Source: Leptospira sp.
GTDB taxonomy: Bacteria > Spirochaetota > Leptospiria > Leptospirales > Leptospiraceae
DNA length: 13,703 nucleotides
Direction of reading: 5' to 3'
Assembly: GCA_027531445.1 (NCBI GenBank)
Contig: JAPZRK010000084.1
Span: forward strand, 5,001 to 18,703
The translations under genes and the position numbers were made by a program. The notes beneath the pieces were generated by a model, which made no database searches, was not told the origin of the DNA, and saw nothing but the letters and a program-made list of their open reading frames with translations. Positions 11,796 to 13,703 of this stretch are shown here, piece after piece (within the stretch, counting starts at the first letter, position 1; the number at the start of each line of letters is the position of its first letter).

Positions 11796-13703
11796 CTAAG
11801 CTTCTTGCGGTTGTTCCTCTTTGGTTGTTAGAGAAAGTACAGAGGCAATATCTGTCGGAACACCTCTTTGGATTTCTTCAGATGCAATTACCGCGAAATT
11901 TCTAGGAGGTAACTCTTTTGCCAGTAAAAATGCAAATGGTTGACGGAGTGCTCGCGAAATCACAAAGATCAAAAATCTGCCTTCTTCTGCCGCTTTTTGC
12001 AATTCAGCAAACACGGATTCCATGAGTCGGATGCGTATTTCATGTGGCAATATAATCATACGTCCATCTACTTCATCCTGCATCAAACTTCGATTAAGTC
12101 TTTCCATGATTCGTGGATCAATAGTGACAACATGCAATTTGCCATCTGCAGATAAGAAGTCATTGACGATCTGACGAGATATTGCCTGACGGACGGACTC
12201 AGAAAGATAAAATGGATCGTTCGATTTTGGAATGTTATTGGCAATCGCTTCCATAATCTTGGGAAGATTTTTGATCGAAAGACCTTCTGAAAGTAGATTC
12301 TGCAAGGTTTGCTGAATAATTCCCAATCTACCACCTTTGTCATAATCTAATTCTTGGACAAGAGTTGGATGTGTTTGGCGAAGGTGTTCCAATAATGCTT
12401 TTACTTCTTCACGACCGAGAAGTTGCGATGCATATGTTGAGATTAACTCTTTCAGATGAGTTATGATCACTGTTGAAGGATCAACAACCGTGTACCCCTT
12501 ATTTTCAACATCTGGGCGAGTATTTGGATCGATCCATGTCGCTTTCATTCCAAAAGCTGGTTCTAAGAAATTGTCACCTTGTATAGCTTCGAGTTCACTT
12601 TGAGATGTATTCATCGCCATCAATCGGTCGGCCTTCACAACGGATTGACCTACAACCACGCCATTGATTCGGATGGAATAGTTATCGTGTGGAATTTCTA
12701 AATTATCCACAATACGAATCGCTGGAATCACGAGACCAAAGTCAGTTGCAAATTTTTTACGTGTATTCGCAATTTGTTCCAACAAATGTCCGCCAGATGA
12801 TGCATCGACAAGGGGAAGTAGATCCCTTCCCAACTCGACCTGGATTGCTTCCACAGTAATCTCTTTGATATAATTTTCTGGTTTTCTTTCTGTGACCTTC
12901 TCTTGTTGAACTGTTTCGATCTTTTTGATCTCTTCTTTTGCCACCTGTTCAATCGAATATCCTAAATAAGCTATACCAGATGATAAGATGATAAGCGAGA
13001 AAAAGGGAAGCCCAGGAATCAAACTAGAAAGTCCCAGTGCACCAGCTACGACATATAACGTTTTCGCATTTCCAAATAATTGACTGCCAATTTCGTTCGT
13101 TAGCTTTTTCTCCGAACTTGACCGAGTTACGATGATACCAGTTGCAGTTGTCGAAAGAAGACCTGGAATTTGTGATACGAGTCCATCACCAATCGTGAAC
13201 TTTCCATAAGTTTCGATGGCAACAAGAAATGACTCTCCTCGAATCGATGCACCTATGATAATTCCACCAAGCAAATTGATAGCAGTAATGATTAGGCCTG
13301 CCCTAACATCTCCTTGAACGAATTTAGAAGCTCCATCCATGGCCCCGTAAAAGTTAACTTCTCTTTGTAATTTATCTCGTTTTGCCTTGGCTTCCTGTTC
13401 AGTGATGGCACCACTGTTCAATTCCATATCAATGGACATTTGTTTCTGAGGCAATCCATCCAAAGTAAACCTTGCTGCAACTTCCGAGATTCGAGTTGCA
13501 CCCTTTGTAATTACAACCACTTGAACAATCGTTAAGATGATAAATATAATCAGACCAATGACATACTTACCAAGCCCAGCCTCTCCACCGACAACGAATG
13601 TCCCAAATGCTTCAATGACACTTGAGTTCATTGCAGGACCTTTTGATAAAATTTGACGAGTCGTCGATACGTTTAACGCCAAACGAAACAAAGTTGTAAT
13701 AAG
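11796..13703 (-). CDS. flhA: Flagellar type III export gate protein FlhA (N-terminus outside window)
   Basis: FlhA is the export-gate membrane protein of the flagellar secretion apparatus; its cytoplasmic ring docks substrate-chaperone complexes. The frame runs to the right edge, giving 635 residues against about 690-700 for the family, so some 60-70 N-terminal residues are missing. The visible start reads LITTLFRLALNVSTTRQIL, a core FHIPEP segment, so the TTG at 13691 is an internal leucine. The conserved cytoplasmic loop is present (SIDMELNSGAITEQEAKAKR, then FYGAMDGASKFVQGD), including the MDGASKF-GD acidic residues implicated in proton coupling; Gln replaces the Arg common before GD in enterobacteria. 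Later membrane segments lead into the four-part cytoplasmic domain from about the VEAIQVELGRDLLPLV block. It ends in TAG 24 bp before dusA, likely co-transcribed. Virulence-type homologues (InvA/SctV) are less likely given the close flagellar match. Confidence 0.95.
   Translation of the reverse strand, partial: LITTLFRLALNVSTTRQILSKGPAMNSSVIEAFGTFVVGGEAGLGKYVIGLIIFIILTIVQVVVITKGATRISEVAARFTLDGLPQKQMSIDMELNSGAITEQEAKAKRDKLQREVNFYGAMDGASKFVQGDVRAGLIITAINLLGGIIIGASIRGESFLVAIETYGKFTIGDGLVSQIPGLLSTTATGIIVTRSSSEKKLTNEIGSQLFGNAKTLYVVAGALGLSSLIPGLPFFSLIILSSGIAYLGYSIEQVAKEEIKKIETVQQEKVTERKPENYIKEITVEAIQVELGRDLLPLVDASSGGHLLEQIANTRKKFATDFGLVIPAIRIVDNLEIPHDNYSIRINGVVVGQSVVKADRLMAMNTSQSELEAIQGDNFLEPAFGMKATWIDPNTRPDVENKGYTVVDPSTVIITHLKELISTYASQLLGREEVKALLEHLRQTHPTLVQELDYDKGGRLGIIQQTLQNLLSEGLSIKNLPKIMEAIANNIPKSNDPFYLSESVRQAISRQIVNDFLSADGKLHVVTIDPRIMERLNRSLMQDEVDGRMIILPHEIRIRLMESVFAELQKAAEEGRFLIFVISRALRQPFAFLLAKELPPRNFAVIASEEIQRGVPTDIASVLSLTTKEEQPQEA

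Noticed and set aside
13689..13691. TTG at 13691 as the flhA start
   Set aside because: The frame stays open to the window edge with conserved FlhA residues (LITT) before it, so the codon is an internal leucine.

Overview
The window looks like a chromosomal segment of a Leptospira-type spirochaete, probably from the saprophytic branch. The grounds are moderately low GC, a spirochaete-like FlhA, a bacterial XPB helicase, a SulP-STAS-cyclic-nucleotide-domain fusion, and the mix of ATG, GTG and TTG starts. This assignment is inference from gene content; no ribosomal RNA marker is present.  Layout, left to right. (1) 2-895 (+): 3' half of ilvD (branched-chain amino acid synthesis), whose stop overlaps the stop of the convergent gene sulP (892-3093, -), an anion transporter with regulatory STAS and CRP-like domains. 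(2) 3143-3613 (+): dps, divergent from sulP with only 49 bp between the starts. (3) 3599-8423 (-): a tight four-gene run transcribed xpb, aspartate aminotransferase, exported SH3 protein, YbfF/ABHD11-like hydrolase, with gaps of 12, 30 and 28 bp. Its last gene overlaps the end of dps by 15 bp. (4) 8424-10721: a looser, accessory-looking stretch with two minus-strand genes, a Uma2-family PD-(D/E)XK protein and an AAA ATPase with a DUF4143/nuclease-like C-terminus. Between and beside them lie an overlooked 50-codon ORF (8629-8781, +), a possible coding remnant (9439-9546) and hairpins. (5) 10782-13703 (-): dusA and the 3' part of flhA, read as flhA then dusA. The flhA start lies beyond the right edge.  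The housekeeping parts are conventional: amino-acid synthesis, tRNA dihydrouridylation, flagellar export, iron storage/DNA protection and DNA repair. The most interesting part is 8.4-10.8 kb. Both accessory genes appear to have the same promoter design: a TTGAC(A/T) -35, a 16-bp spacer, a TAAAAT -10, an inverted repeat placed over the spacer and -10, and a start codon so close to the -10 that the mRNA would be leaderless or nearly so. The ATPase promoter also carries a nearly perfect 28-bp tandem repeat with 32-bp period, each unit holding a near-palindrome, which reads as a double operator. No dedicated repressor gene is visible nearby. No tRNA, rRNA, CRISPR array, insertion sequence or recognised riboswitch was seen.
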